From Nibrella viscosa (lineage in GTDB: Bacteria > Bacteroidota > Bacteroidia > Cytophagales > Spirosomataceae), in NCBI RefSeq assembly GCF_039541875.1, contig NZ_BAABHB010000016.1, positions 62,001-126,000 on the forward strand: a stretch of DNA of 64,000 bases, written 5' to 3'. The position numbers were made by a program, and so were the translations under genes. The notes beneath the pieces were generated by a model. The model saw nothing but the letters and a program-made list of their open reading frames with translations, made no database searches and was not told where the DNA came from. Shown here piece by piece: positions 33,411-42,695 of the stretch. Every line of letters starts with the position of its first letter. The stretch's first letter is position 1.

Positions 33411-35329
33411 TTCAAAACCTGCACCTCAATGGCCGAATTTCCGTATACCCGATGCGTGGCCTTCTGGAAATCGGCTGCGTCGGCTTTGAAGATGTTGTCG
33501 ACGTACTTCTGCGGGTTGCGGTCGATGAGCGGGAACCACGTACTCTGCACCTGCACCATGATGCGGTGGCCTTTTTTGAAGGTATGCAGCACATCCTGCA
33601 GGCGGAAGGTAACGTCGGTCACCTGGTTCGGGACAAACGGCTCCGGCTTCTCAAAACTGTTACGGAACCGCCCGCGCATGGCTTCCGAGCGCACCATCTG
33701 CTGATAGTTGCTCAGAATAATGTTTTTGTTCGGCATATAGGCGTGGTTCGGCTCGTCGGGCGGATATACATCGATCAGCTTCACCACCCAGTCGGCATCG
33801 GTGCCGGTGGTGCTTACCTTGAGTTTGGCCGTAATTTCTCCGCCCAGCGTTACGTCTTCGGTCAGCGGCTCGGTCTGGAACACCAGCACATCGGGACGCC
33901 GACCGGCAAACCGCTGGTCTTCCGACATATAATTGAACGGAGTAAAGGTCTCGGTCGTACTCAGGTCTTCGGTGTACGGCACCGGTTTCATGGGGTCGCT
34001 GATGAATTCGGAAAAGGCAGTGCCATTGCCGGACTGCTGCGTCAGTTGCCCATTTGCAGTCAGAAAATAGGTTTGGTTCTGAGTCGCAGCAGCCGGCCAC
34101 TTATCGAAGGTTTTCCATTCTTTCCGGCCGGTATCGAACAGGTAGGCTTCCGGCAGGCCGGTTTTTCCGTCGCCGGGCCCTTTCAGGAAATGGTTAAAGA
34201 AGCGGGCCTCAATGTTGCGCTGGTAAAAGGTAGCGATACTGTCGCCGAAGTAAACGTTGCTGTGCAGCGTATGGCCCGTCTCCGCCGACCAGCGCCCGTG
34301 TCCGAATGGCCCCATCACCAGCGTGTTATACGTGCCGGGGTTATTCTTCTCCAGTGTTTTGTAGATCGTCAGCGGCCCGTACAAATCTTCGGCATCGAAC
34401 CAGCCGCCAACGGTCATCACGGCGTGTTTAACGTTTTTCAGGTGGGGTATAATGCTACGTTTCTGCCAGAACTCGTCGTAGTTCGGGTGCTCCACCGTCT
34501 CCTTCCAGAAAAAATTATCCTGGTAGAATTTGTTGGCATTCTTTAGTGGCCCTAAATCATACTGCCACTGATAGCCATCTTTGGTTTCGGGCTCAATCAT
34601 CGCTGGGGCAAACCAGTTTTCGGTCGTCGGCTTTGGGTGCTGAATACCGAATACGGGATACGTCCAGATATAGGCCTGAATAAACGCGCCGTTGTGGTGA
34701 AAATCATCGAAGAAGAAATCACCCACCGGGGCCTGGGGCGACGAGGCTTTCAGGGCCGGGTGGGCATCAATGGCCCCGGCCACAGTGTAAAAGCCGGGGT
34801 AGGAGATACCCCACTGCCCCACACGGCCGTTGTGGAACTTTACATTCTTCAGCAGCCACTCAATGGTATCGTAGGTGTCGGAGCTTTCGTCCGGAGCCCC
34901 GGCCATTGATACGGCAGCAGTCGCTTTGCCTTTTTTGCGGCTGGCGGTTGCCGTCGGCTGCGGGTCAGGCAGGTTGGGCGTCATGTTGGTCCAGGTACCT
35001 TCCGACATGTAGCGGCCCCGCACATCCTGGTACACAAAAATGTATTTATCCCGCATTAGCGTAGGTGAGGGCCCCAGGCGCTGCGCGTAATTGTCCGGTC
35101 CGTAGGGGGCCACGCTGTAGCAGGTGCGCTGCATCAGAAAGGGGTAGCGGTTAGTCTCCGAGGCATCTTTCGGCACGTACACAACGGTGAACAGCCTGGT
35201 GCCGTCGCGGGCCGGAATCTGGTATTCATACTTCTGATAGTTGTCCCGGATAAATGAACTGGGGGCAGGTTGCTGGGCAAAGCTGGTCCAGGACGCCAGC
35301 ACCAGCAGGTAAAGCAGTTTACGTAGCAT
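33407..35329 (-). CDS. Exported CocE/NonD-family (S15) hydrolase
   Basis: I choose the ATG at 35329 (640 residues), which gives a clean signal peptide ending in TSFAQ; an upstream TTG would put polar residues before it. The alpha/beta-hydrolase part has the nucleophile motif GQWGISYPGF (Ser at about residue 176 from this start). The C-terminal third is a jelly-roll of the X-Pro dipeptidyl-peptidase C-terminal type (GRFRNSFEKPEPF region, KGHRIMVQVQSTWFPLIDRNPQ). Family members cleave Pro-containing peptides or acyl esters and lactams. The substrate is not predicted. Confidence 0.9.
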   Translation of the reverse strand: MLRKLLYLLVLASWTSFAQQPAPSSFIRDNYQKYEYQIPARDGTRLFTVVYVPKDASETNRYPFLMQRTCYSVAPYGPDNYAQRLGPSPTLMRDKYIFVYQDVRGRYMSEGTWTNMTPNLPDPQPTATASRKKGKATAAVSMAGAPDESSDTYDTIEWLLKNVKFHNGRVGQWGISYPGFYTVAGAIDAHPALKASSPQAPVGDFFFDDFHHNGAFIQAYIWTYPVFGIQHPKPTTENWFAPAMIEPETKDGYQWQYDLGPLKNANKFYQDNFFWKETVEHPNYDEFWQKRSIIPHLKNVKHAVMTVGGWFDAEDLYGPLTIYKTLEKNNPGTYNTLVMGPFGHGRWSAETGHTLHSNVYFGDSIATFYQRNIEARFFNHFLKGPGDGKTGLPEAYLFDTGRKEWKTFDKWPAAATQNQTYFLTANGQLTQQSGNGTAFSEFISDPMKPVPYTEDLSTTETFTPFNYMSEDQRFAGRRPDVLVFQTEPLTEDVTLGGEITAKLKVSTTGTDADWVVKLIDVYPPDEPNHAYMPNKNIILSNYQQMVRSEAMRGRFRNSFEKPEPFVPNQVTDVTFRLQDVLHTFKKGHRIMVQVQSTWFPLIDRNPQKYVDNIFKADAADFQKATHRVYGNSAIEVQVLK

Positions 35330-35374
35330 AGTTAGTTTGAGGCAAGTGCAAGCCAAAGGTATTGAATTTCGGCT

Positions 35375-35980
35375 CTACTGAAAAGCGCCACCCCAGGCGG
35401 CAATAACCAGCGCAAATAATACCGTGACCACCAGGAGGAGAATACCCAGGATCAGACCAATTGTTGCTTTGCCCCGTTGAGGGTCTCCTTTTCGCGACCG
35501 GTTAAATGCGCGGATGGCAGCCACAACAGCCCAGATGCCCGCTACAGGTGCCAGCAAAAGCAGGATCGACGCGTTGGGAATCAGGATCGCTACGGCCAGA
35601 CCCGCTACCCCGAGCAAACCCGCAATGAGGGCGTTACGGGCCGGCCGTCGGGCTGGTGACTCGTCGGCCGGCCGGATGTGCTTTTGGGTGCCCACGGCCC
35701 TGACGATGGTTTCCCGAAAGGCCCGTTGCTGTTTAGCCGGCCGAACGGTTTGACGAAGGGGCTCGGCAGCCGTAGCGGTCATCACCAGCGGCAACTCAGA
35801 GGTGGCGTCCACCTGAGTCTGCCTGTATACTGAATCTGACGGTACCACAACAACTGCCGCTGCGGGTTGGGCAGCGGCTTCATACTGGATGCGAGCCGTT
35901 GGTTGAAAGAAGGCGGTTTGCCGCTGACAGGCAGTCAGCACAATACTGATGAAGGCGGTCAGGAGCAGGCGAATGGGCAT
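35375..35980 (-). CDS. Lipoprotein with two C-terminal membrane helices
   Basis: 201 residues. The N-terminal signal ends in a lipobox (SIVLTAC). A variable linker follows, then basic residues and hydrophobic segments near 115-160 (ALIAGLLGVAGLAVAILI, LLLLAPVAGIWAVVAAI) and 172-197, a DUF4190-like arrangement. The downstream neighbour is the hydrolase gene and the upstream one the TonB receptor. Function unknown. Confidence 0.65.
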   Translation of the reverse strand: MPIRLLLTAFISIVLTACQRQTAFFQPTARIQYEAAAQPAAAVVVVPSDSVYRQTQVDATSELPLVMTATAAEPLRQTVRPAKQQRAFRETIVRAVGTQKHIRPADESPARRPARNALIAGLLGVAGLAVAILIPNASILLLLAPVAGIWAVVAAIRAFNRSRKGDPQRGKATIGLILGILLLVVTVLFALVIAAWGGAFQ

Positions 35981-36001
35981 AGTAAGGTTTGGTGGTTTCG
36001 G

Positions 36002-38476
36002 TTAAAAATCGATGCGGTAGAAGAAGACGGGCAGGAAACCCAACTGGTACTCCTGCTTGATAAAGGTGCCGTCGGGCTGGGGTGCGTAACTCAGCGACAG
36101 CAGGTTCTGGATACCCAGGATATTTACCAGATCGACGGCAATGGTGTGGGTAAGCTTATTTCGGTTGATCTTGTAATCCACCTTTAGGTCGAGTCGGCGA
36201 TAAGGGGCAAACTGTAGCGTATTTCGGGTGGCATTGCGGTAGACAATATCCTGATTCAGCCGCGAGGCTGTTTCGTCAACGGGACCGTACCACCGGCCGC
36301 CGATAGCCGTAAACTTAGCGCCCAGGTTCAGGCTCGACCCGCGCCGGTCTCCCCTGCGGAACGTAAACTCTTTGGCCACCAGGGCGTTGAACGCGTACCG
36401 GCCGTTGAAGTCGGTATTGCGCAGCACGCCATCGGCACCCCGGTACTTCGCGTCGAACAGGGAGCCGGTGACCAGGAAATAGTAGCTGTCACTGAAGAAT
36501 TTTTCCAGCGTTAGCTCTACGCCGTAGTTACGACCGGTACCTTCGTTGACCAGCTTGCCGGGGAATATCCTGGAAAAACCCGCGCCGGTATTGAGGATCG
36601 AAAATGAACTGTTACCCTGCTCGACCGGCACATTGAACAATTTCTGGTAATAAGCTTCGAGCTTCAGGCGCATGTTGCGGCCCAGCAGGCGGTCGTAGGC
36701 CGCTACGTAGTGCCAGCTTTTGGTCAGGCCCATATCGCGGTTATAGTCACTCCGGGGCAACGAAGTACCGGCCGGGGTAAAGCGGTAGAAGTAGGCATAG
36801 GCGGGCTGTATCTGGCTGTGCATACCCGTAGCCAGGCTGATCTTCTGGCGGTTGGGTAAGTCCCACGATAGCCCCAGTCGGGGTTCAATGGGCGAGAAGC
36901 TGTTGTTGTTCAGCGAGAAGTACAAGCTGGTCAGGCCGGTGCTCAGCGTCATGTTGCGCAGCAGATTAACGCGCCACTGGATATACGGCTGCAGCATCAC
37001 GGCCGAGGTACGGCTATCCCAGCGGGTAGTCCAGTTGCTCAGCCGGACACTGGTGGCGGTTTCGGTAATGGTGCGAACACTGTCGTTGTAGCTGAACAGG
37101 TACAGGTCGGTATTTAACCCTACTTTCAGGGTGCTGCGCGGACTGAATTTATGGTTGACCGACATTGCCAGCGATGTTTTTGTTTCGGCGAACCGGTAGC
37201 TCAGCGTCGGTCGTAGTGAGTCGATGACAAACCGGTTGTTCTGCACCTGGAGATTGCCCTGGCTGTCGCGCCGGATAAACAGGTAATCGTCGCCGGCCCC
37301 CTGCGAATTGCCCGACACGGCCAGCGTAGCCCGCAGGAAGGTGTTGCGGCTCAGTGGTTGGTTATAGCTCAGGCCCGCTACCCCCATGCGGGAGGTGTAG
37401 TACTGGTCGCGGTCGTTCTGGCCGAAAATATTGCGGTCCGACACTTCCTGCTTGCTGATGAGGATGTCGATGGTGCTGGTGCCGCCGAATCCCCACAGCG
37501 CTATGTTCCCTCCATTCTTCAGCGGAAAGTTGAACCGGAAGGCGGCATCCTGGTAGCTCGGCACAGCCTGGGTGCCAATATCAATGCCGGCTTTGCTGAA
37601 CAGCCAGAGGTTGGCGTAGCGGTACGAAGCCAGGTACGAACTGCCCGCTTTGCGGGAGATGGGTCCTTCCACCAGGCCCTCGGTACCCAGAAAGCCGAAC
37701 TGAAACGACCGCTGGTGCCGCTCGTTGTTGCCGTTGCGCAGCCGCAGGTCGAATACCCCGGCCATGGAGTTGCCGAACTCGGCCGGAAACGCTCCCGTGA
37801 AAAAGTCGGAGTTTGCCAGGTACTTGTTGTTGATAATGCTCACCGGCCCGCCCGTGGTACCCGGAATGGCAAAGTGGTTTGGATTAGGTATGCTTACCCC
37901 CTCCACCCGCCAGAGCACGCCAATGGGTGAGTTGCCCCGGATAACGATGTCGTTGCGGGAATCGTCGGCCCCCTGCACGCCGGCAAAGTTGGAGGCCATG
38001 CGGGCGGGTTCGCCCCGGCTGCCGGCGTAGCGGTCGGTTTCCTCCACCGAGAACTGGCGGGCCGAGACCAGCGCCATCTCGTTGCGGGCATCGCCGGTGC
38101 GCTGGGCCTTGACGGTCACGGCTGATAGTTGCTGGATGGCTTCTTCCAGATCAATGTCCAGGATGGTTTCGCGACCGGCGTCGACAATGATGTTGTTAAG
38201 CAGGGCGTCTTTATACCCCACCAGTGAAAGTCGCACGGTATGTCGGCCTACGGGCACGTTGGTGAGCCGGTAGCGGCCGGCGGTGTCAGAAATGGTGCCC
38301 AGCGTAGGAGTGACGTCGGTGAGCTGGACGGTAACGCCCACCAGCGGGTACTTGGATTCTTTGTCGACCACCCGCCCGCGGATGGTTTGGGTAAGTTGGG
38401 CGTAGGCAGTCTGGGTTATTAGCAGGATGCTCAGTACGGGTATAGGTAGTCTCATAAATCGAAGAGGAAAATCCAT
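36002..38476 (-). CDS. TonB-dependent receptor with carboxypeptidase-regulatory-like domain
   Basis: 824 residues with a signal peptide ending ITQTAYAQ; an alternative start at 38455 gives a shorter n-region. Residues about 28-115 form a CarboxypepD_reg-like domain (IRGRVVDKESKYPLVGVTV, GRYRLTNVPVGRHTV). The plug (about 120-230) and a 22-strand-type barrel follow, ending in the aromatic strand FLPVFFYRIDF. The receptor imports a large nutrient using TonB energy. No SusD partner is adjacent, so it is not a standard polysaccharide-utilisation pair. Substrate unknown. Confidence 0.9.
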   Translation of the reverse strand: MDFPLRFMRLPIPVLSILLITQTAYAQLTQTIRGRVVDKESKYPLVGVTVQLTDVTPTLGTISDTAGRYRLTNVPVGRHTVRLSLVGYKDALLNNIIVDAGRETILDIDLEEAIQQLSAVTVKAQRTGDARNEMALVSARQFSVEETDRYAGSRGEPARMASNFAGVQGADDSRNDIVIRGNSPIGVLWRVEGVSIPNPNHFAIPGTTGGPVSIINNKYLANSDFFTGAFPAEFGNSMAGVFDLRLRNGNNERHQRSFQFGFLGTEGLVEGPISRKAGSSYLASYRYANLWLFSKAGIDIGTQAVPSYQDAAFRFNFPLKNGGNIALWGFGGTSTIDILISKQEVSDRNIFGQNDRDQYYTSRMGVAGLSYNQPLSRNTFLRATLAVSGNSQGAGDDYLFIRRDSQGNLQVQNNRFVIDSLRPTLSYRFAETKTSLAMSVNHKFSPRSTLKVGLNTDLYLFSYNDSVRTITETATSVRLSNWTTRWDSRTSAVMLQPYIQWRVNLLRNMTLSTGLTSLYFSLNNNSFSPIEPRLGLSWDLPNRQKISLATGMHSQIQPAYAYFYRFTPAGTSLPRSDYNRDMGLTKSWHYVAAYDRLLGRNMRLKLEAYYQKLFNVPVEQGNSSFSILNTGAGFSRIFPGKLVNEGTGRNYGVELTLEKFFSDSYYFLVTGSLFDAKYRGADGVLRNTDFNGRYAFNALVAKEFTFRRGDRRGSSLNLGAKFTAIGGRWYGPVDETASRLNQDIVYRNATRNTLQFAPYRRLDLKVDYKINRNKLTHTIAVDLVNILGIQNLLSLSYAPQPDGTFIKQEYQLGFLPVFFYRIDF

Positions 38477-38541
38477 GCTAAAATGTCTGTTTTATAGAAT
38501 TGTCTATACGAAGGGCCTGGCTAAAGCAAACAGGTCGGAAT

Positions 38542-39324
38542 CTACCGGGCGCTGACAAATGCGATCAACCAAAACAGGATCAGCGCGATCAGAACGCCCC
38601 CCCAGGTCCGGAAAAAACGGCGCTTCTCCCGTTTGCGCTCTTCGGGGGTCATGTCCCGGTAGAATTTCATGTTTTTATCAACCGCCCGCCCGAAAAAATA
38701 CGCACCGCCCGCCAGAATGCCCGTTCCCAGCAGCAGAACCATGACGGAGGCAAAGCCATACCCGGCACAGGCCAGATTGCAGGCTAAGGCGGCAGCGCCG
38801 TAAGCCAGCACCAGGCCCGCCAGAAACAGCAGGACATAGCCCACGCGGGTTGCCGTCCGGTCGCTGTCTGTGGGTGCTTTGGCCTCTGGCCGCTCAACCC
38901 GGTGATCACTTGTTTCCGGGGCGGCCGGACTGGTTGGGTTCGTAGCCTCGTAGCGCACTTCCTTACTGCCGCCCACACTGCCCGACGGGTGAAACACTTC
39001 TGCCCGCTGCGCTCCTATACCCCCCAGGGTTGTGTACAAGAGAAAATTGGCAACAAACAAGGCGTACTGGTAGTGATGCTTGCTGCGCAGAGGCCGGCCG
39101 GCAGTAAAATAGATAAACCGAATCCAATAAACAGCACCCGCCAGCAGGATGGTCATGGTTGCGAGCAGCCCGGCCGGTGGAGTTCCGTTCCGGAAAACAT
39201 CTGCCCAGGCATTGGCACCCAGCAGCAGACCCAGCGCGGCATTGGTCAGTTCGAGAGTAATAAGGAGTATTCTGGCAGAAACCGGATGGTGGTAGGCCCA
39301 TTGGGCAAGGTATTGCCTGTTCAT
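38542..39324 (-). CDS. Polytopic membrane protein, unknown
   Basis: 260 residues with about six hydrophobic segments in two groups (about 18-80 and 95-110; then about 165-220 and 240-258), separated by a hydrophilic Pro/Glu/Thr-rich loop (about 115-160). No transport or enzyme motif is recognised. It is upstream of the TonB receptor gene on the same strand with about 65 bp between. Confidence 0.65.
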   Translation of the reverse strand: MNRQYLAQWAYHHPVSARILLITLELTNAALGLLLGANAWADVFRNGTPPAGLLATMTILLAGAVYWIRFIYFTAGRPLRSKHHYQYALFVANFLLYTTLGGIGAQRAEVFHPSGSVGGSKEVRYEATNPTSPAAPETSDHRVERPEAKAPTDSDRTATRVGYVLLFLAGLVLAYGAAALACNLACAGYGFASVMVLLLGTGILAGGAYFFGRAVDKNMKFYRDMTPEERKREKRRFFRTWGGVLIALILFWLIAFVSAR

Positions 39325-39549
39325 TGGTTTGGGTAGTCTGGTTGGGTAGTTTGCGGTTTTCCGGCTGTAAGTACCGGACTTGGACGAACATTTGCAACCC
39401 CCAGTTGATAAACTGCGGAGGTGAGTTCATCAACGGTCTGAAGAAAAGCGAATCGTGTCGTATCCGCGCTTATAACAAAGCCGCTCTGCATCCTGGTCTT
39501 TCGGCCAGCAGCAGGACGGCTTATTGGTTGGATAAGCGAAAAAGAAAGG

Positions 39550-41187
39550 CTACTGACAGTACTCCTTCGTTTTAACCTTAATGACCCAACTGGTGGAGGT
39601 GAGTTTGTAGGGTTCGTGGCTGAACGAATAATAGCCCGGAGCAGAGCCGGCCTGAATATCATACGTTTTTCCCACCTCCATCTCGCTGGTTTGTACGCTG
39701 AAGACGGTCTTTCCGGATTGGTAGTGAACCGCCGGCAGTCTCTTCCACGGCACAGTGCCGGTTTCGCGGAAACGGGCGTATAAGGTTTTGGTCGGTAGTT
39801 TGCTGTCGTTGATGCGCTGACAAGGAAACTGAAGCGAAATGGTCACCAGCTTCGGATCATTACCGCCCGGATTACCTGTACCGGGATTGTTACCGCCATT
39901 GCCTGGCTGGCTTACCGGTGGCTCGGGGGCGTTGAAGGCACTGAGGTCAAAGGAGTAGCTGCCGGTAAGGCAGCCTGTCAGGACCGGAGATGTAACCGTG
40001 GCCGGGCTACCGTTGTCATGGATTCGGAACCGTACGCTGGTTTCGGTTTCCAGGTTGCCGAGTCGGAACTGTCTGCCGTTTTCAAGGGTGGTGGTAAACC
40101 GTTGCAGCACCGCCCCGGTGCCTTCTTCAATGACCTCGGCGCGGTAGCCGATGCCATAGGTAGGAAATGGGGTATTCATCGTAAACACCGGCCCTGATGC
40201 GCACTTCTCCCTGGTAAAGCCGGCTACATAGATCGACAGGTGGGTAATGTCGGCAACGTACTCGAGATCCCCCTGGGTATTGCGTAGCACCTGCCCGGGC
40301 GACTCCTGCCGCCATTGGTTGGTCATAACGTCGTAGCTGAAAAGCGGAATCTGGTCGCCGGGCCGGATTGGCCGCTTCGCCTGAAGATGCTGGATGGTAG
40401 GATTGACGGAGAATGTCAGCCGGATAGGTTGTGAGAAGGTTTTAACCAGTTGGTAGTCAGTATTATAGATGTCGATACTGGCGGCTCCGACAAGGGTGTG
40501 TAAACGCTGGTCAGGTACCTGTTTGCCGTCGGTAGTCAGCATATTTGTCATGGTGCCGTTTCCGGGTAGTTCGGCCAGGGCGGTTGCAGTGACGTCAAGC
40601 TGTGCCACCCGGACCGTTATCGGGCCGCCGACGGGCTGACCGGCAACGTCTTTCAACTGGGTTCCCTGCGGAATGCTAACCGAAGTCTGCCCTGTTGGGA
40701 CCTGGGGCGTTTGCGCGGTGATCGGAGCCGTAACCATACCGGTGGAGGAGCTTTGTCCGGTCTTTTCCACAATGGCAGCCCTGGCATCTGTCCGGGTCAG
40801 CGGCAGGGTCAGCGATCGGGTAACCTGGCTGGTCAGTTGTAAAGGATAAATAATGTCCTGAAAGCCCGGTGCTTTGGCAATGATCGTGAAGCGAATGGGT
40901 GTAGCGGCCGTGGGTTTGGCATCAGGGGTGAGAGACAGGTACAGCAGGCCGTCGGAGGTAACCCGGAAGCGCCTGGAGCGAATCGTGGTAAGCACATACT
41001 CAGCCTCCGGTCCGGCCAGTTGCACGTCAATTTTTTTGGGCAGATCGCCAGATTTTGGAAAGAACTGAAGCTCAACCGCCACGGGCAGCGGTTCAATAAA
41101 GCGCAGTTCAACACCTTCAATTGGATTTTTGCAGGCGTCGGTGCCCAGCATCAGCAGCAACAGGGATAGGGCAATAAAATGTTTCAT
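39550..41187 (-). CDS. Large lipoprotein of unknown function
   Basis: 545 residues starting with a signal and lipobox (LMLGTDAC). The sequence is beta-rich throughout, with Pro/Gly/Asn-rich linkers near 435-455. It begins 3 bp after the stop of the barrel-like gene at 41191, so the two are co-transcribed and may form an outer-membrane pair. No family is recognised. Confidence 0.75.
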   Translation of the reverse strand: MKHFIALSLLLLMLGTDACKNPIEGVELRFIEPLPVAVELQFFPKSGDLPKKIDVQLAGPEAEYVLTTIRSRRFRVTSDGLLYLSLTPDAKPTAATPIRFTIIAKAPGFQDIIYPLQLTSQVTRSLTLPLTRTDARAAIVEKTGQSSSTGMVTAPITAQTPQVPTGQTSVSIPQGTQLKDVAGQPVGGPITVRVAQLDVTATALAELPGNGTMTNMLTTDGKQVPDQRLHTLVGAASIDIYNTDYQLVKTFSQPIRLTFSVNPTIQHLQAKRPIRPGDQIPLFSYDVMTNQWRQESPGQVLRNTQGDLEYVADITHLSIYVAGFTREKCASGPVFTMNTPFPTYGIGYRAEVIEEGTGAVLQRFTTTLENGRQFRLGNLETETSVRFRIHDNGSPATVTSPVLTGCLTGSYSFDLSAFNAPEPPVSQPGNGGNNPGTGNPGGNDPKLVTISLQFPCQRINDSKLPTKTLYARFRETGTVPWKRLPAVHYQSGKTVFSVQTSEMEVGKTYDIQAGSAPGYYSFSHEPYKLTSTSWVIKVKTKEYCQ

Positions 41188-41190
41188 ACG

Positions 41191-41889
41191 TTATCGGGTG
41201 GGAAGGGCATACGAAATCAGAAACTGGAGGGAGGGCAGGTACCGGTAATTGGTCATGTTTTTCTGAACCTTGACCATTTCGTCACGCAGGGTCGTCGTTT
41301 CCAGAAAACCCTCGTAGTCCAGATTAACCCTGGGGGCACCCAGGTAGTAGCAGCCCAATTCAATACTCAAACCAATACGCCGGCGGGGAATAGCCCGGCC
41401 GTAGCCAAAGCCGGCATAGCCCAGCAACCGGTTCCAGCGGAGTGAGGCTGTAACGGTGCCTACATCTTCGGGGGTCATTTCCAGGCCGCCAAACGTTAAC
41501 TTATTGTCAGCTTCCAGCCGAAAATTCAGTTCCGGATGCCAGGTGTAGCCGCCCCCGGCGGTCAGAAAGAACGGTGTTTGCCGGTATGGAAACCACTTCG
41601 CCGTCGCCTGCCCTATACCCAGCACCGCATCCGGATAGAGCGCCAACGTAGAGCCCTCCCCCGCAGCAAGACGCATCATTTTGCGGTAGGCCAGGTAACT
41701 GCCCCCAAGCCGGACCGCCAGTTGAGGGTACTGCCGTAAGCGATGAACCACCTGCAGGCCCGGCCCGGTAGTGCCAAGCTGGACACCAACAGCATATGCC
41801 CGCGATTTCGGCGAAACCGGTTGCCCCAGAAGACCTGTTAACCAAGAAAAATTAACGAGCAGAAGAAGCCAAAATGTACGAATCAGCAT
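41191..41889 (-). CDS. Probable outer-membrane beta-barrel protein
   Basis: 232 residues with a signal peptide (cleavage near LLGQP, about 23) and regularly spaced amphipathic strands rich in Gly and aromatics (YAVGVQLGTTGPG, FFLTAGGGYTWHPEL, GYAGFGYGRAI). It lies 3 bp upstream of the lipoprotein gene at 39550. An envelope role is likely; the function is not determined. Confidence 0.7.
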   Translation of the reverse strand: MLIRTFWLLLLVNFSWLTGLLGQPVSPKSRAYAVGVQLGTTGPGLQVVHRLRQYPQLAVRLGGSYLAYRKMMRLAAGEGSTLALYPDAVLGIGQATAKWFPYRQTPFFLTAGGGYTWHPELNFRLEADNKLTFGGLEMTPEDVGTVTASLRWNRLLGYAGFGYGRAIPRRRIGLSIELGCYYLGAPRVNLDYEGFLETTTLRDEMVKVQKNMTNYRYLPSLQFLISYALPTR

Positions 41890-42032
41890 ACCGTCAGAAT
41901 TTCCGACTAAGTTACTGAAAAGTTTAAATAAATAACTAAATATATAAGATTTTTATTCATTAGTGATTTGTAATAAAAAAGGCAAGTTTGGCTCTGGTTG
42001 TGAGTTGACCGGTGACCAACTACCGGAAAAAG

Positions 42033-42064
42033 ACAGCGGGCAGAGATCGATCTCTGCCCGCTGT
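42033..42064 (-). terminator. Intrinsic terminator: 32-bp perfect palindrome plus T-run
   Basis: Sixteen-base arms (ACAGCGGGCAGAGATC and its complement) form a perfect palindrome. On the reverse strand it is followed by CTTTTT. It lies 40 bp after the stop of the 116-residue gene, a classic rho-independent layout. Confidence 0.8.
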
Positions 42065-42103
42065 ACCAAACACTGCTTAATAAATGGATTATGGCTTCTG
42101 CGC

Positions 42104-42454
42104 TTATTTACGAAATTGCGCAGCCACCAGATTCTGCTCCGGCCGGATTTGTTTGGTCATGGTCCACTGCGACATCGCTTCGTCCAGGGCTTCGTTCAGC
42201 CGGATAACGGTTTTGGTCCGCCGGATATTCAGCCGTTTGCGGGACAGTCTCTCTTCGTAGAGCAGCTTATTATCGGTGTTGTAAAAGCGTACCACTGTTT
42301 GGCGGGTGGGCTGTTTAGCACTCTCGACCACCCAGTAGCCATCTTTCGACGGTACAGGAACGTCGCGCTTCTGGGCCATGGCGGCTGAAGGTACAACCAG
42401 GGCGCATAGGATGGCCAGGGAGGCCGGTCGGAGGGTGGTGAATAAGGTCTTCAT
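42104..42454 (-). CDS. Small periplasmic protein, unknown
   Basis: 116 residues with a signal peptide (cleavage near SAAMAQ, about 28). The mature part is basic, with YWVVESAKQPTRQTVVRFYN and LYEERLSRKRLNIRRTKTVI blocks. Similar short periplasmic proteins are common in Cytophagales but I cannot name a family. It stands alone, with a strong terminator downstream, and is divergent from the LytS kinase at 42696. Confidence 0.7.
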   Translation of the reverse strand: MKTLFTTLRPASLAILCALVVPSAAMAQKRDVPVPSKDGYWVVESAKQPTRQTVVRFYNTDNKLLYEERLSRKRLNIRRTKTVIRLNEALDEAMSQWTMTKQIRPEQNLVAAQFRK

Positions 42455-42695
42455 GGTGTGGATAGTAGTTTTGTGTGTTTAATGGTCGAAAGGTAGTATG
42501 TCTTTACATACTTAGTCGGGATTGTCGCCGAACGGGAAACATGCCGGGTCAGATAGAAGGCTGCTGGTGACGAGTGTTGTATTTCGACGTTTTTTGTTGT
42601 TGAGCGACCGGAAGTCGCCGTTCGTCTACAAACTCTTCCTGGTGTGGCTGTTATCCAGGCGTTTGTCTAAATTCGGGTAGGTAATCAACGGTTCC

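Noticed and set aside
33335..34546. A long open frame opposite the S15 hydrolase gene
   Set aside because: It mirrors the codon pattern of the real gene, has no domain or signal peptide, and overlaps it fully.
36002..38476. SusC/SusD polysaccharide-utilisation locus
   Set aside because: No SusD-like lipoprotein or glycoside hydrolase lies next to the TonB receptor.
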